Assembly (NCBI RefSeq): GCF_002009175.1
Contig: NZ_CP018047.1
Location: 4,464,001 to 4,528,000, forward strand
Reading direction: 5' to 3'
From: Streptomyces niveus
GTDB lineage: Bacteria > Actinomycetota > Actinomycetes > Streptomycetales > Streptomycetaceae
DNA: 64,000 nucleotides
The notes beneath the pieces are model-generated. The model ran no database searches, was not told the origin of the DNA, and saw only the letters and a program-made list of their open reading frames with translations. A program made the translations under genes and the position numbers. Shown piece after piece: positions 37,445 to 46,497 of this stretch (position 1 is its first letter; every line of letters begins with the position of its first letter).

Positions 37445-39193
37445 TCAGCCCTTGCTGACCGCCGTCAGGATCTCCGGGAGCCTGGACGCCGTCTGGGGCG
37501 CCGCCAGCCTCACACCGGCCCACGCGATCAGCGCGCCGTACGCGGTGCCCACCGGGAGTACGAGCCACGTCAGGCCCTCCGTGTCCGAGACGTGCAGGCC
37601 GATCGTCAGACCGATCACCGGTGCGCACAGCAGCGCGCCGCCGAGCATGCCGCCGAGGATCGAGATCCATGCGAGTCCGCCCTGCCCCGGCGCGACGTTC
37701 TTGTACGCGCTGTCCTGCGGGATCGAGTACGGGAACCGGGCCGAGGCCACGGCGCCCGTCGCCATCATCGCGCCGAGCAGCGCGAAGGACAGTCCCAGCG
37801 CCTCGGGCAGCGCCCGCCAGTCGTCGAGCAGCGCGGCCGTCAGGATCGTCACCAGGGCCGAGTACGGCAGGGTGATCACGAGCAGGGCGAAGGCCCGTGC
37901 CCGCAGTTCGAGATACGCGTCACGGGTGGAGGAAATCGTCAGGGCCACCATCCAGAACGCGGAGGTGTCCTGCCCGAACTGGTTGTACATCTGGATGCCG
38001 AGCATGCCCGCCGCGAAGCACGCGAGATAGATCGAGCCGTTGCCCTGGAGGGCGTTGACCAGCGGCACGATCAGCCCGATCGCCAGTGAAGTGATCCACG
38101 CCGCTTTGGTCTTGGGGTCGCGCCACACGTACCAGAGGCTCCGCTGCATCACCGTCCCCGTACGCCCCTCGGGCAGCAGCCGGCCCAGCCCGGACGCCGA
38201 CTCCTTGCGGGCCGGTCCGGCGGCGGCGATCGTCGAGCCGTCCGGGGCGGTCATCAGCTTCACGAGCGACCGCTGCCACGAGTACATGAGGGCCGCCAAC
38301 GCGGCCAGCGACAGCAGCAGTTGCAGGGCGGCCCGCCCGTACGCCCCGTCGCTCACCGAGTCCACGGCGCCGATCGCCGACGCGGGCGGCAGCCAGCGCA
38401 GGACGTCCGCCACCGGGTCGAGCGCCGACAACCCGCCCGCCTCGCTGAGCCGCTGCACACCGAAGTTGACGAACTGGATACCGACGGCGATCACCAGACC
38501 GCTCAGCACGGCCAGGTCCCGGCCCTTGCGCGAGGTCAGCAGCCGGATGTTCGCCGCGGCCACGGCACGCGACAGCGCCACGCACACCAGCAGGGTCAGC
38601 GGTACGACGACGACCGACAGCGCGATCGCGGCGCCGCCGTGCGCGACGGCGATCGCGGATCCCAGCACCAGACAGAGCGTGAACAGCGGCCCGATACCGA
38701 CCAGGGACGCGGCGAGCAGCGCTCCGATCAGCGCGTGGGGCCGCAGCGGCAGCATCACGAGGCGGCTCGGGTCGAGCGTCTCGTCGCCGCTGGGGAAGAA
38801 CAGCGGCAGCATCGCCCAGCCGAGGGCCACGAGCGCGGTCAGCACGACGACGAGGGTGCCCGCGCCGTTGTTCCCGCGCAGCAGGATCAGGCCCAGGAGC
38901 TGGCCGGCGGCGATGAGCAGGGCGAAGACGACGGAGACCACATAGGCGGCGGTACGGCCGGAGGACTGCCGCAGCCCGTTGCGCAGCAGCGACAGCTTGA
39001 GCCGTACGAAGACCGGGGCGAGGGCGCGGGTGCCGAGGGTGGCGACGGGCGTCGTACCGGAACCGACGGGCCCGGCGGTGCCGGCGGTGCCGACGGTGCC
39101 GACGGTGCCGGCCGAAGAGGCGGATGAGGCGGAAGCGGCCTCACCCGGCGTCCCGGAGAGTCCCGTACCGCCGGCCGGTGCCTCCGCGCTCAT
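37445..39193 (-). CDS. Large ABC exporter permease
   Basis: 582 residues with roughly twelve hydrophobic helices and no ATPase motif. The first 55 residues are a Gly/Thr/Ala-rich cytoplasmic tail with repeated VGT/AGT units. Sequence between helices such as RSLWYVWRDPKTKAAW and MLGIQMYNQFGQDTSAFW fits the ABC-2-like integral membrane proteins of Streptomyces. It overlaps the ATPase gene by ATGA, so the two form one transporter. The substrate is unknown. Confidence 0.86.
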   Translation of the reverse strand: MSAEAPAGGTGLSGTPGEAASASSASSAGTVGTVGTAGTAGPVGSGTTPVATLGTRALAPVFVRLKLSLLRNGLRQSSGRTAAYVVSVVFALLIAAGQLLGLILLRGNNGAGTLVVVLTALVALGWAMLPLFFPSGDETLDPSRLVMLPLRPHALIGALLAASLVGIGPLFTLCLVLGSAIAVAHGGAAIALSVVVVPLTLLVCVALSRAVAAANIRLLTSRKGRDLAVLSGLVIAVGIQFVNFGVQRLSEAGGLSALDPVADVLRWLPPASAIGAVDSVSDGAYGRAALQLLLSLAALAALMYSWQRSLVKLMTAPDGSTIAAAGPARKESASGLGRLLPEGRTGTVMQRSLWYVWRDPKTKAAWITSLAIGLIVPLVNALQGNGSIYLACFAAGMLGIQMYNQFGQDTSAFWMVALTISSTRDAYLELRARAFALLVITLPYSALVTILTAALLDDWRALPEALGLSFALLGAMMATGAVASARFPYSIPQDSAYKNVAPGQGGLAWISILGGMLGGALLCAPVIGLTIGLHVSDTEGLTWLVLPVGTAYGALIAWAGVRLAAPQTASRLPEILTAVSKG

Positions 39194-40083
39194 CGGGCAC
39201 CGCCCAGCCAGTCCAGGGACTCGCCGGTGTCGCGGCCCTGCGCGCCGACCAGTTCGAGGAACGCGCTCTGGAGCGACGGCGCGTCGCCCCGTACCTCCGC
39301 GAGCGTGCCCTGCGCGCGGATACGGCCCGCGGCCATCACCGCGACCCAGTCGCACAGCGACTCGACCAGCTCCATCACATGGCTTGAGAACACGACCGTC
39401 GCGCCGGACTCCGTGTAGCGCTCCAGAACGCCGCGGATCGTCTGCGCCGACACCGGGTCGACGCCCTCGAACGGCTCGTCCAGGAAGAGGACTTCCGGGT
39501 TGTGCAGCAGCGCCGACGCCAGGCCGATCTTCTTCCGCATACCGGTCGAGTAGTCCACGACGAGCTTGTGCTGCGAGCCCGCCAGGTCCAGTACGTCCAG
39601 GAGCTGCGTGGCACGCTTGTCGACCTCGTCACCGGGCAGCCCCCGCAGCCGGCCGGTGTATCCGAGGAGTTCGCGCCCGGAGAGCCGCTCGAACAGGCGC
39701 AGCCCCTCGGGCAGTACGCCGATCCTGGCCTTGACCGCGACCGGATCGCCCCAGACATCGTGCCCGGCGACCCGGACCCGGCCCATGTCCGGCCGCAGCA
39801 GGCCGGTCACCATGGAGAGCGTGGTGGTCTTGCCCGCGCCGTTGGGGCCGACGAGCCCCACGAACTGGCCGGCGGGCAGATCGAGATCGATCCCGGCGAC
39901 GGCGACCTGTTCACCGAAGCGCTTCCACAGTCCCTCCACGCGTACGGCGGGCGGCGCCGCCGTACGCGCCCCGCCCGCCGTGTCCGGCGCCGTTTCCGGC
40001 GCCTCCCGCCCGGCGTCCGGCCGTCCGGCCGCCGTCTGTCGCCCTGTCTGCTCCGCCGCTCGGTCCGGTACGTGATCCGGCAT
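39190..40083 (-). CDS. ABC exporter ATPase
   Basis: 297 residues. After a 45-residue polar tail come Walker [11 protein letters not shown], signature YSTGMRKKIGLASAL and Walker B LFLDEPFEGVDP, followed by FSSHVMELVESLCDWVAVM. The signature is STGM rather than SGGQ, as in CcmA/YbhF-like exporters. The ATG at 40083 is chosen over an upstream frame extension because GAAGGGC lies before it. It energises the permease downstream and is the first of the two genes. Confidence 0.92.
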   Translation of the reverse strand: MPDHVPDRAAEQTGRQTAAGRPDAGREAPETAPDTAGGARTAAPPAVRVEGLWKRFGEQVAVAGIDLDLPAGQFVGLVGPNGAGKTTTLSMVTGLLRPDMGRVRVAGHDVWGDPVAVKARIGVLPEGLRLFERLSGRELLGYTGRLRGLPGDEVDKRATQLLDVLDLAGSQHKLVVDYSTGMRKKIGLASALLHNPEVLFLDEPFEGVDPVSAQTIRGVLERYTESGATVVFSSHVMELVESLCDWVAVMAAGRIRAQGTLAEVRGDAPSLQSAFLELVGAQGRDTGESLDWLGGAR

Positions 40084-40173
40084 GCCGCACTGCCCTTCGG
40101 TGTTCCTTTTCGAGATGTCGAGAGGACCCACCATAGGACGGCCCCCGAGAAGGACGGCGTCCGAGCGGGACCC

Positions 40174-40854
40174 TCAGCTCCGCCGGGCCCGTGCCGCCGC
40201 CGCGTCCCGGCCGCAGGCGTACGCCAGCGGGCTGATCAGTTCCTCGGCGTCGGGCAGCCAGCGGTTCGCCGGGGTGGGCCGCCGGACCCACTGCACCGCG
40301 CCGTAACCGCCGACACGCGTGGGCGGCGCGGCGACGTAGTGCCCCTCGCCGCGCGCCACCAGATCGATCGCCGAGGCCGACCAGCCCAGCTTCCGTACCA
40401 GGTCGTCCACCTTGAGCGAGCCGCCCGGCAGTACGAAGAAGAGCATCCGGCGCTCCGGGGTGCGGGTGACGGGGCCGAGCGTCATCTCCATCCGCTCCAT
40501 CCGCGCGAGCGCCAGGAATCCCGCCGACTCGGGCACGTCGAGTGCGTCGAACGTGCGGCCCGTCGGCAGCAGTACCGAGGAGCGCGGCTGCTTCGACCAC
40601 AGCCTGCGCGCGGCGACGCCGCTGCCCGTCGCCTGCGTCGCCCAGTCCGGCCTCGTCGGATGCGCCCCGGGGGCCGGGCAGTCGGAGCGCTCGCAGGAGC
40701 AGCGCTCCTTGCCGTCAACCGCCTCCAGCCAGGTGCCGGGGAACACGTCCCAGTGCCGCTCCTCCGCGTACCGCACGGCGCTGTCCAGCAGCGGCTCGCC
40801 CCGCTGCTCGGGGATCTGCGCTGCGTCCGTGACGCTCGTCACCGCGGCGTCCAT
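40174..40854 (-). CDS. Bifunctional DNA primase/polymerase (prim-pol) domain protein
   Basis: 226 residues. AVRYAEERHWDVFPGTWLE opens the AEP-type prim-pol domain; a CSCERSDCPAPGAHPTRPDW zinc-like segment and the ARGEGHYVAAPPTRVGGYG motif near the end are typical. It lacks a helicase part, as do the many small Streptomyces members. The role is uncertain, perhaps regulatory or in repair priming. The ATG at 40854 fits relatives; a GTG at 40908 would add 18 residues. It reads toward the exporter genes with a 90-base gap. Confidence 0.8.
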   Translation of the reverse strand: MDAAVTSVTDAAQIPEQRGEPLLDSAVRYAEERHWDVFPGTWLEAVDGKERCSCERSDCPAPGAHPTRPDWATQATGSGVAARRLWSKQPRSSVLLPTGRTFDALDVPESAGFLALARMERMEMTLGPVTRTPERRMLFFVLPGGSLKVDDLVRKLGWSASAIDLVARGEGHYVAAPPTRVGGYGAVQWVRRPTPANRWLPDAEELISPLAYACGRDAAAARARRS

Positions 40855-41170
40855 GACGCCCGTCACTCCGATGGTCTTGTCCACGATGAACACAACTACC
40901 GCCCGCACCCCGGGTTACGGGCGCCGCCGGGCGTCACGACGGCGCATCGATCCCGCACGCGGGGCGCACTGGTGCATGGGCGGGGGCGCGCGCGAGGTTG
41001 CGGCGTGTCGATGGGTAACCACAACCGGTGACCGGGGGTTGCCATCGGGGAGGCGCGAGGCATGAGGCGGATCACACATATCTCGGTGCCAAGCGGGCGG
41101 CGTTTCCCGAAAGTTACCGAAGATTGCTGATTTCGACCATCGCACGCATTTACTGCGTTTCCGCCGGGCA

Positions 41171-41190
41171 GTGATCGCTCAGTCGATCAC
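41171..41190. promoter_or_regulatory. Inverted repeat before the NsdA-like gene
   Basis: GTGATCG-CTCAGT-CGATCAC, perfect 7-bp arms with a 6-base spacer, ends 21 bases before the start codon. It may be an operator, possibly for autoregulation, or a leader hairpin. The rest of the 300-base gap upstream holds no gene that I can support. Confidence 0.5.
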
Positions 41191-41211
41191 CGCGGCCACA
41201 GGGGGTATCCA

Positions 41212-42594
41212 TTGGCAGCCAGACCTCTCGTCGCCCGTCAGCCGAACGAGCGGCTGCAAACACTCATCCAGGAAGCGGGCTGTTCCAACGCCGGCCTCGC
41301 CCGCCGGGTGAACATGGTCGGAAATGAACGCGGCCTCGACCTCCGCTACGACAAGACGTCCGTCGCCCGCTGGCTCCGTGGCCAGCAGCCGCGCGGCCGG
41401 GCTCCCGGCATCATCGCCGAGGCGCTGGGCCGCAAGCTGGGGCGCACGGTCACGATCGACGAGCTGGGGATGGCCAACGGCAAGAATCTGGCCTCGGGCA
41501 TCGGGCTCCAGTTCTCGCCGACCGTCGTCGGCGCGATCGAGCAGGTCTGCGAGTTGTGGCGCAGCGACGTGGGCAGGCGTGACTTCCTGTCCGGATCGGC
41601 CGTTGCGTCGTCGGCGCTCGTCGAGCCGAGCCGGGACTGGCTGATCACGGGGGCCGACGCGTCGGTGGCGCGCAACACCGGGGCCCGGGTGGGGGATTCG
41701 GACGTGGCGGCGGTCGCCGCCATGACGTCCGCCCTGGTCGAGCTGGACCACCGGTTCGGCAGCGGCCACGTCCGCCCGGTCGTCGTGCACTATCTGAACA
41801 GTGTGGTGTCGGGCCTGCTTTCGGGGTCGTACCGGGAAGCGGTCGGCCGCAGACTCTTCGCCACCGTCGCCCGGCTCACCGAGCTGGCGGGGTACATGGC
41901 GGTGGACACCGGCCAGCCGGGCCTCGCCCAGCGGTACTACATCCAGGCGCTGCGGCTCGCGCAGGCCGCCGGGGACCGCGGATACGGCGGCTATGTGCTC
42001 GCCGCGTCCATGAGCCATCTCGCGGCCCAGCTCGGAAACCCGCGCGAGATCGCCCAGTTGGCGCGGGCCGCTCAGGAGGGTGCGCGGGGGCATGTCACCC
42101 CGAGGGCGCAGGCGATGTTCCTGGCCGCCGAGGCGCGGGGGCACGCGCTGATGGGCGATGCGAACCAGTGCCACGCGGTCGCGGGCCGGGCGCTCACCGC
42201 GCTGGAGCACGCGGATCCGGAGGGCGGCGACGATCCGGTGTGGATCGCGCACTACGACCATGCCTATCTGGCCGACGAGTTGGCGCACTGCTACCGCGAT
42301 CTGGGGCAGCCCGAGGCGGCGGCGCGCCACGCGTCCGACTCACTGGCCGGACACCCGGAGTCCCGGTCGAGACGGCGCGCGATCGGCCTGGTGCTGCTGG
42401 CGACGGCGCAGGTCCAGCAGCGCGAGGTGGAGGAGGCGTGCCGTACGGGCACCCGCGCGGCGGAGCTGCTCGGCACGCTGCGCTCCAGCAGGGGAGCCGA
42501 GTATCTGGACGATCTCCAGCAGCGGCTGGAGCCGTACGGCACGGAGCCCGCGGTGCGGGAGTTCAGCGCCCGGCTGGAGATGCAGGCCGCGTGA
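41212..42594 (+). CDS. NsdA/NsdB-like TPR regulator
   Basis: 460 residues. The N-terminal 110 residues form a helix-turn-helix-like domain (ERLQTLIQEAGCSNAGLARRV, DKTSVARWLRGQQPRGRAP). The remainder is all helical with tetratricopeptide-type repeats (ARLTELAGYMAVDTGQPGLAQRYY, RDLGQPEAAARHA). NsdA and relatives repress differentiation and antibiotic production in Streptomyces, so a developmental role is likely. The start is a TTG with GGGGG before it; no ATG or GTG fits the conserved N-terminus. Confidence 0.82.
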   Translation: MAARPLVARQPNERLQTLIQEAGCSNAGLARRVNMVGNERGLDLRYDKTSVARWLRGQQPRGRAPGIIAEALGRKLGRTVTIDELGMANGKNLASGIGLQFSPTVVGAIEQVCELWRSDVGRRDFLSGSAVASSALVEPSRDWLITGADASVARNTGARVGDSDVAAVAAMTSALVELDHRFGSGHVRPVVVHYLNSVVSGLLSGSYREAVGRRLFATVARLTELAGYMAVDTGQPGLAQRYYIQALRLAQAAGDRGYGGYVLAASMSHLAAQLGNPREIAQLARAAQEGARGHVTPRAQAMFLAAEARGHALMGDANQCHAVAGRALTALEHADPEGGDDPVWIAHYDHAYLADELAHCYRDLGQPEAAARHASDSLAGHPESRSRRRAIGLVLLATAQVQQREVEEACRTGTRAAELLGTLRSSRGAEYLDDLQQRLEPYGTEPAVREFSARLEMQAA

Positions 42595-42947
42595 CACGGC
42601 TTTGCTACAACTTCCGCCCGTAGTGCGGCTGTGCGGCGTTCGCAGGAGCGTCGTACAGCCACCGGGCGGCCGTTGTGCCGTGTTGACCACGAGGCCCGTG
42701 AGACGCCGGTGAGGCGGTGCGCGGCCCCGGCGGCGGGTCCGTGACCGGGGCGGACGGGCCGGACGGGACGGTCACGAGCGGTCGCCGGCGGTCTCCGGCA
42801 GCCGGACGCGGTTGGTCCGATTGATCCGCATCACCGGAAGGTGTCTTGAACGCGGGTGGTTGTGACTGATTCCGGGTGCGTAGCAGGGCTCCTGATTCAC
42901 CCGGTAGCGTGAACTGACGATTCCGTAGGTCCACACTAGGAGTCCCG
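42595..42947 (+). other. Intergenic region before the Pro/Gln-rich membrane protein
   Basis: Contains a stem GGCTGT...ACAGCC near 42628-42661 that may end the upstream transcript, then GC-rich sequence and, from about 42850, an AT-richer promoter-like stretch with TAGCAG and TAGCGT elements. I see no gene in it. Confidence 0.4.
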
Positions 42948-44705
42948 GTGACGCAAAGCGGACAAAGGGACGAGCCGCAGTCGCCTGCCGCTCGGCCCGC
43001 GCACGAAGGCATCGTGCTGCCCGCCGACGGCGGTCCCCCCTTGATCCCCGGCGCCCCGGCCGCCGACCAGACCGCCCCGGCGGGCGGTCAGCCGTGGGGG
43101 CAGCCCTGGGGGCCGGGGGCGCCTCAGCCGGAGCCGCAGGGACTGCCGCAAGGACAGCCACAGGGGCCGCCGCCGGGGCATCAACTGCCGCCATCGCAGG
43201 CGCCGCAGCCGGATCACGGCGCCCACGGGTCGTACGACGCCACGGGAGCGTACGGAGGCGGGGGTTACGGCTACCCGCAGGCACCCCAGCAGCAGTACCA
43301 GCCCCCTCAGCAGCAACAGCATTACCAGTCGCAGCAGCAGCCGCTGCCGCCCGCGCAGCCGCAGGCACAGCCCCTGCCGCAGGCTCAGCCGCCGCAGCAG
43401 CACTACGGAGCTCCGCAGGGCGGCACGTACGGCGGGCAGCCCCTGCCGGCCGAGACGCCGCCTCCGGCCGTTCCCGGCGGCCCCTTCGGCAGCGCGGACG
43501 CCACGCAGTTCATACCCCCGGTGCCCGCCGCCGGGGCCGCGGACGCCACGCAGTTGATACCGCCGGTGCCGCCGCAGTACCACCAGGGCCAGAACCCCGG
43601 CGGGATGCCGCCCGAGCGCCCCGCCGAATCCACGCAGTACCTCGGCACCGTCCAGCCGCCCCCGCCCGGACAGGGCACGTCGGACGCGGACGCGACGCAG
43701 TTCATCGCGCCCGTCCCCACGCAGGGCTCGGCCGACATCCCGGCCGTGCCCCCCGGCGCGCCGTACGGCATCAGGCCCGGCGCCCCCGGCGACCGCCAGC
43801 CGCCCGCCGAGTTCGACAGCCTCTTCCGCAGCGAGGGCCCCGGTGCGGGCCAGGTGCCGGACGAGACGCAGCAGTTGCCGCAGTTCGACCCGGCCGCGGC
43901 GCCGGGCGCCGGTCCGGGCCGGCGCCGGGGCGGTCCGCAGGGCCGCGGCCGGCAGGGTCACCCGCAGCAGGGGCCGGGCCAGGGCTACGGACAGGGCGGC
44001 GCACCACCCCCGTACGGGCAGCCCCCGCGCGGCCCACAGGAGCCGTCGGGCCCGCAGGGCAGGGCCGCCGCGCGCCGCAAGTCCTCACCGGTCCCGCTGA
44101 TCGCGGCGGTCGTCGTCGGCTGCGCCGTCCTCGGACTCGGCGCGGGCTGGCTGATGAGCGGGGACGACTCCAAGAAGCAGGACAACAACCAGACGGTGTC
44201 GTCGGAGAGTTCACCCTCGGGCCCCGGCGACGAGCAGGAGCCGGCCGACCCCGCCAAGCCCCAGGCCGAGGAGCTGGACAAGCTCCTTGCCGAGAGCAAC
44301 GACAGCCGGGCGGCGGTGATCAGCGCGGTCGAGTCGATCAAGACCTGCGACAACCTGGACAAGGCCGTCAGCGATCTCCAGGGCGCGGCCGATCAGCGCC
44401 GCGACCTGGTCGCCCGGCTCAAGGAACTGACCCTCGACAAGCTGCCCCAGCACGGCCAGTTGTCGTCCTCGCTGACCGAGGCGTGGCAGGCGTCCGCCTC
44501 GGCGGACGACCACTACGCGACGTGGGCGGGCGAGGCGAAGACGAAGAAGGGCTGCAAGGGCGGCAAGGCCCGTACGACGAAGGCGGCCTCCGAGGGCCAC
44601 GTCGCGAGCGGCGAGGCGACGGCGGCGAAGCGCAAGGCGTCGGGCCTGTGGAACGGCATCGCGACCAAGTACGGCCTCACGGAACGCGCCCCGACGGAGC
44701 TGTGA
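42948..44705 (+). CDS. Pro/Gln-rich single-pass membrane protein with TQ motifs
   Basis: 585 residues. The first 380 are cytoplasmic, low-complexity Pro/Gln/Gly sequence. Within them are five threonine motifs of form (D/E)xTQxxPP or similar: DATQFI, DATQLI, ESTQYL, DATQFI and DETQQL, between about residues 184 and 310, each with Ile or Leu three places after Thr. One membrane helix (about 381-403) leads to an outside domain of 180 residues rich in Lys/Ala/Ser with two Cys (TCDN, KGCKGG). Function unknown. The GTG has AGGAG 5 bases before it. Confidence 0.82.
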   Translation: MTQSGQRDEPQSPAARPAHEGIVLPADGGPPLIPGAPAADQTAPAGGQPWGQPWGPGAPQPEPQGLPQGQPQGPPPGHQLPPSQAPQPDHGAHGSYDATGAYGGGGYGYPQAPQQQYQPPQQQQHYQSQQQPLPPAQPQAQPLPQAQPPQQHYGAPQGGTYGGQPLPAETPPPAVPGGPFGSADATQFIPPVPAAGAADATQLIPPVPPQYHQGQNPGGMPPERPAESTQYLGTVQPPPPGQGTSDADATQFIAPVPTQGSADIPAVPPGAPYGIRPGAPGDRQPPAEFDSLFRSEGPGAGQVPDETQQLPQFDPAAAPGAGPGRRRGGPQGRGRQGHPQQGPGQGYGQGGAPPPYGQPPRGPQEPSGPQGRAAARRKSSPVPLIAAVVVGCAVLGLGAGWLMSGDDSKKQDNNQTVSSESSPSGPGDEQEPADPAKPQAEELDKLLAESNDSRAAVISAVESIKTCDNLDKAVSDLQGAADQRRDLVARLKELTLDKLPQHGQLSSSLTEAWQASASADDHYATWAGEAKTKKGCKGGKARTTKAASEGHVASGEATAAKRKASGLWNGIATKYGLTERAPTEL

Positions 44706-44724
44706 CGCGCCTTCTGTCCTCAGT

Positions 44725-44757
44725 CGCCGGACGGGCTCCGGATCAGCCCGTCCGGCG
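44725..44757 (+). terminator. Terminator of the Pro/Gln-rich protein gene
   Basis: CGCCGGACGGGCT, a 7-base loop and AGCCCGTCCGGCG: a perfect 13-bp stem, 19 bases after the stop. Confidence 0.88.
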
Positions 44758-44796
44758 GGCGGAACACCCAGCCCGTCCGGATGGGCGAGGGCGTCC

Positions 44797-44884
44797 GTCC
44801 TCCGGCTCGCGAGGCACCGCACCGACGAGCCGCCAGCCTCTCCGCCCGCGAGGGCGGGCAGCCTCCCGCGACGGCACGCCGCAG
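44797..44884. repeat. 88-bp intergenic repeat, copy 1
   Basis: Matches 45012-45099 at constant offset 215. The last 71 bases differ at two positions only. It contains the hairpin CCGCCC-GCGA-GGGCGG with a GNRA loop. It does not encode a conserved protein and looks like a dispersed extragenic palindromic element. Confidence 0.85.
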
Positions 44885-45011
44885 AGCGTGTTTGCCGAGT
44901 CCCGCCTGGCTCGCGATGCCCGGCACGGCACCCCCCCCGTAGCTTCCGAGGGGGGTACGGGAGGTGTCCCCGCGTTGTCGGAGTCGGCCGGGTAAGCCCG
45001 GTACGAAGCCG

Positions 45012-45099
45012 GTCCTCCGCCCTGCGATGCACCGCACCGACGAGCCGCCAGCCTCTCCGCCCGCGAGGGTGGGCGGCCTCCCGCGACGGCACGCCGCAG
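45012..45099. repeat. 88-bp intergenic repeat, copy 2
   Basis: Second copy of the element at 44797. In its hairpin one C-G pair is changed to a wobble (GGGTGG), so the fold is kept. It ends 3 bases before the stop codon of the leftward lipoprotein gene, so it may serve as its terminator region. Confidence 0.85.
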
Positions 45100-45102
45100 G
45101 CG

Positions 45103-46410
45103 TTACGCGCTGGGGCCCGCGTCGCTGAGCGTGCCGCGGACGTCCACGAAGCCGTCCTTCAGCGAGACCAGTCGACCCTCGCGTACCACCTGGAAGGTCA
45201 CCTCGCTGTTCACGATGCGCGGGAAGCCGGGCGAGCCCAGCATGTCCTCGTACCGCCAGCGCAGCGTGGGCGTGAGGCCACCCGTCTCGACCTTCGCGCC
45301 CTTGTCCAGCGCGTGCGAGAACGTGGCCGAGGAGATCTTGTCCCTGTCGATCGACTCCACCACCGACTTGAGGGCGGTGTAGGCGATCCACGTCGTCTGC
45401 ACGCCCGGCTCCGCCGGGTCGATGCTGTCGTCGCCGAACGCGTGCTCACGGATCACGTCCCGCATCGGCCCCCACGCCGGATCCGACGCCTGCGGGTACC
45501 AGCCCGTGACGTACGCGCCCTCGAAGAGGCCCTTCGAACCGCCCGTGCGGTCCACCAGGGGCTGTCCGACGCTGCCGAGCACGGAGGAGATGCGGATGTC
45601 CGCGCCGATGTCGGGGAGCCGCCGGTAGGAGTCGAAGAACGTCTCCGTACGGTCGCCGAGCACCGCCGTGACGCAGCCGTCGGACGCGTTGTCGCGCGCC
45701 CGCTCCGCCGAGTCGGTGTAGTCGGTGGCGTCCTCGGCCGCCCGGATGTCCGTCGCCCTGTCGCCCTCGCCCTTGTCCCCGCCGCTCTTGCCGCCCTTGC
45801 TCAGACCGGAGTTGAGCAGTTCCGGCATCGCGTCGCCGGTGATCGTGTCGGGCCGCACGATGGAGACGCGGTCGCACTCCCCGCCGAGCTGCATGCCGTT
45901 GCCGGCCAGGAGCGCCGCCTGGCCGCCGTTGACCGGGTACGAGACGAAGCTGGAGAACTCCCGCTCGGCTATGCCGTAGCCGCCGAGGTACGGGATCCCG
46001 GCCGCCTCCAGCGGCGCCATGAAGGCGTCACCGTGCTGGCTGTACGAGCCGACGACGGCCGTGACGTCCTTCTTGGCCGCCAGGCGCGCGCAGTCCGCAG
46101 CGCCCGCAGAGGTGTTGCGTTCGTTGCAGGTCAGCACCCGCAGCTCGTGGCCGTCGATACCGCCCGCCGCGTTGACCCAGCGCGCGTACGCCTTGGCCAT
46201 GGCGGGCATGCCCGGCATGTTCGTCGCGGCGGTGCCCTCGGGCGCCCACGTCATGACGGTGACGGGCTCCCTGGAGCCCCCCGGGCCCCCAGGGAGTACG
46301 CCGCACCCGGTGACCACCGATACCCCGGCCGTGACCGTACACAGGACGCGAGCCACCGGATTCCGGTGGAAGGGGCGGGGCGGGGAGGAGCGCTGCTGCC
46401 TACCGGTCAT
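45103..46410 (-). CDS. Periplasmic-binding-protein-like receptor lipoprotein
   Basis: 435 residues. A basic start and hydrophobic core end in lipobox VVTGC (Cys36). The body is of the type 1 periplasmic-binding fold seen in Leu/Ile/Val receptors: WVNAAGGIDGHELRVL, VVGSYSQHGDAFMAPLEAAGIPYLGG and GAYVTGWYPQASDP. No ABC permease or ATPase adjoins it, so it may be an orphan receptor for an amino acid or amide, or a sensor. The ATG at 46410 gives the signal peptide; upstream codons do not. Confidence 0.85.
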   Translation of the reverse strand: MTGRQQRSSPPRPFHRNPVARVLCTVTAGVSVVTGCGVLPGGPGGSREPVTVMTWAPEGTAATNMPGMPAMAKAYARWVNAAGGIDGHELRVLTCNERNTSAGAADCARLAAKKDVTAVVGSYSQHGDAFMAPLEAAGIPYLGGYGIAEREFSSFVSYPVNGGQAALLAGNGMQLGGECDRVSIVRPDTITGDAMPELLNSGLSKGGKSGGDKGEGDRATDIRAAEDATDYTDSAERARDNASDGCVTAVLGDRTETFFDSYRRLPDIGADIRISSVLGSVGQPLVDRTGGSKGLFEGAYVTGWYPQASDPAWGPMRDVIREHAFGDDSIDPAEPGVQTTWIAYTALKSVVESIDRDKISSATFSHALDKGAKVETGGLTPTLRWRYEDMLGSPGFPRIVNSEVTFQVVREGRLVSLKDGFVDVRGTLSDAGPSA

Positions 46411-46497
46411 GTATCCACACACTTCCGGCCTATGGGTAACTGCCAGGTGGAGCTTGTTCAACCGCGCATGACCGCCGGGTGAATTACGGGGGGCCAC

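Noticed and set aside
35759..38089. 776-codon plus-strand frame through dmdR1's downstream gap and across the hydrolase
   Set aside because: It crosses two terminators and covers genes read in better frames; composition is that of a shadow.
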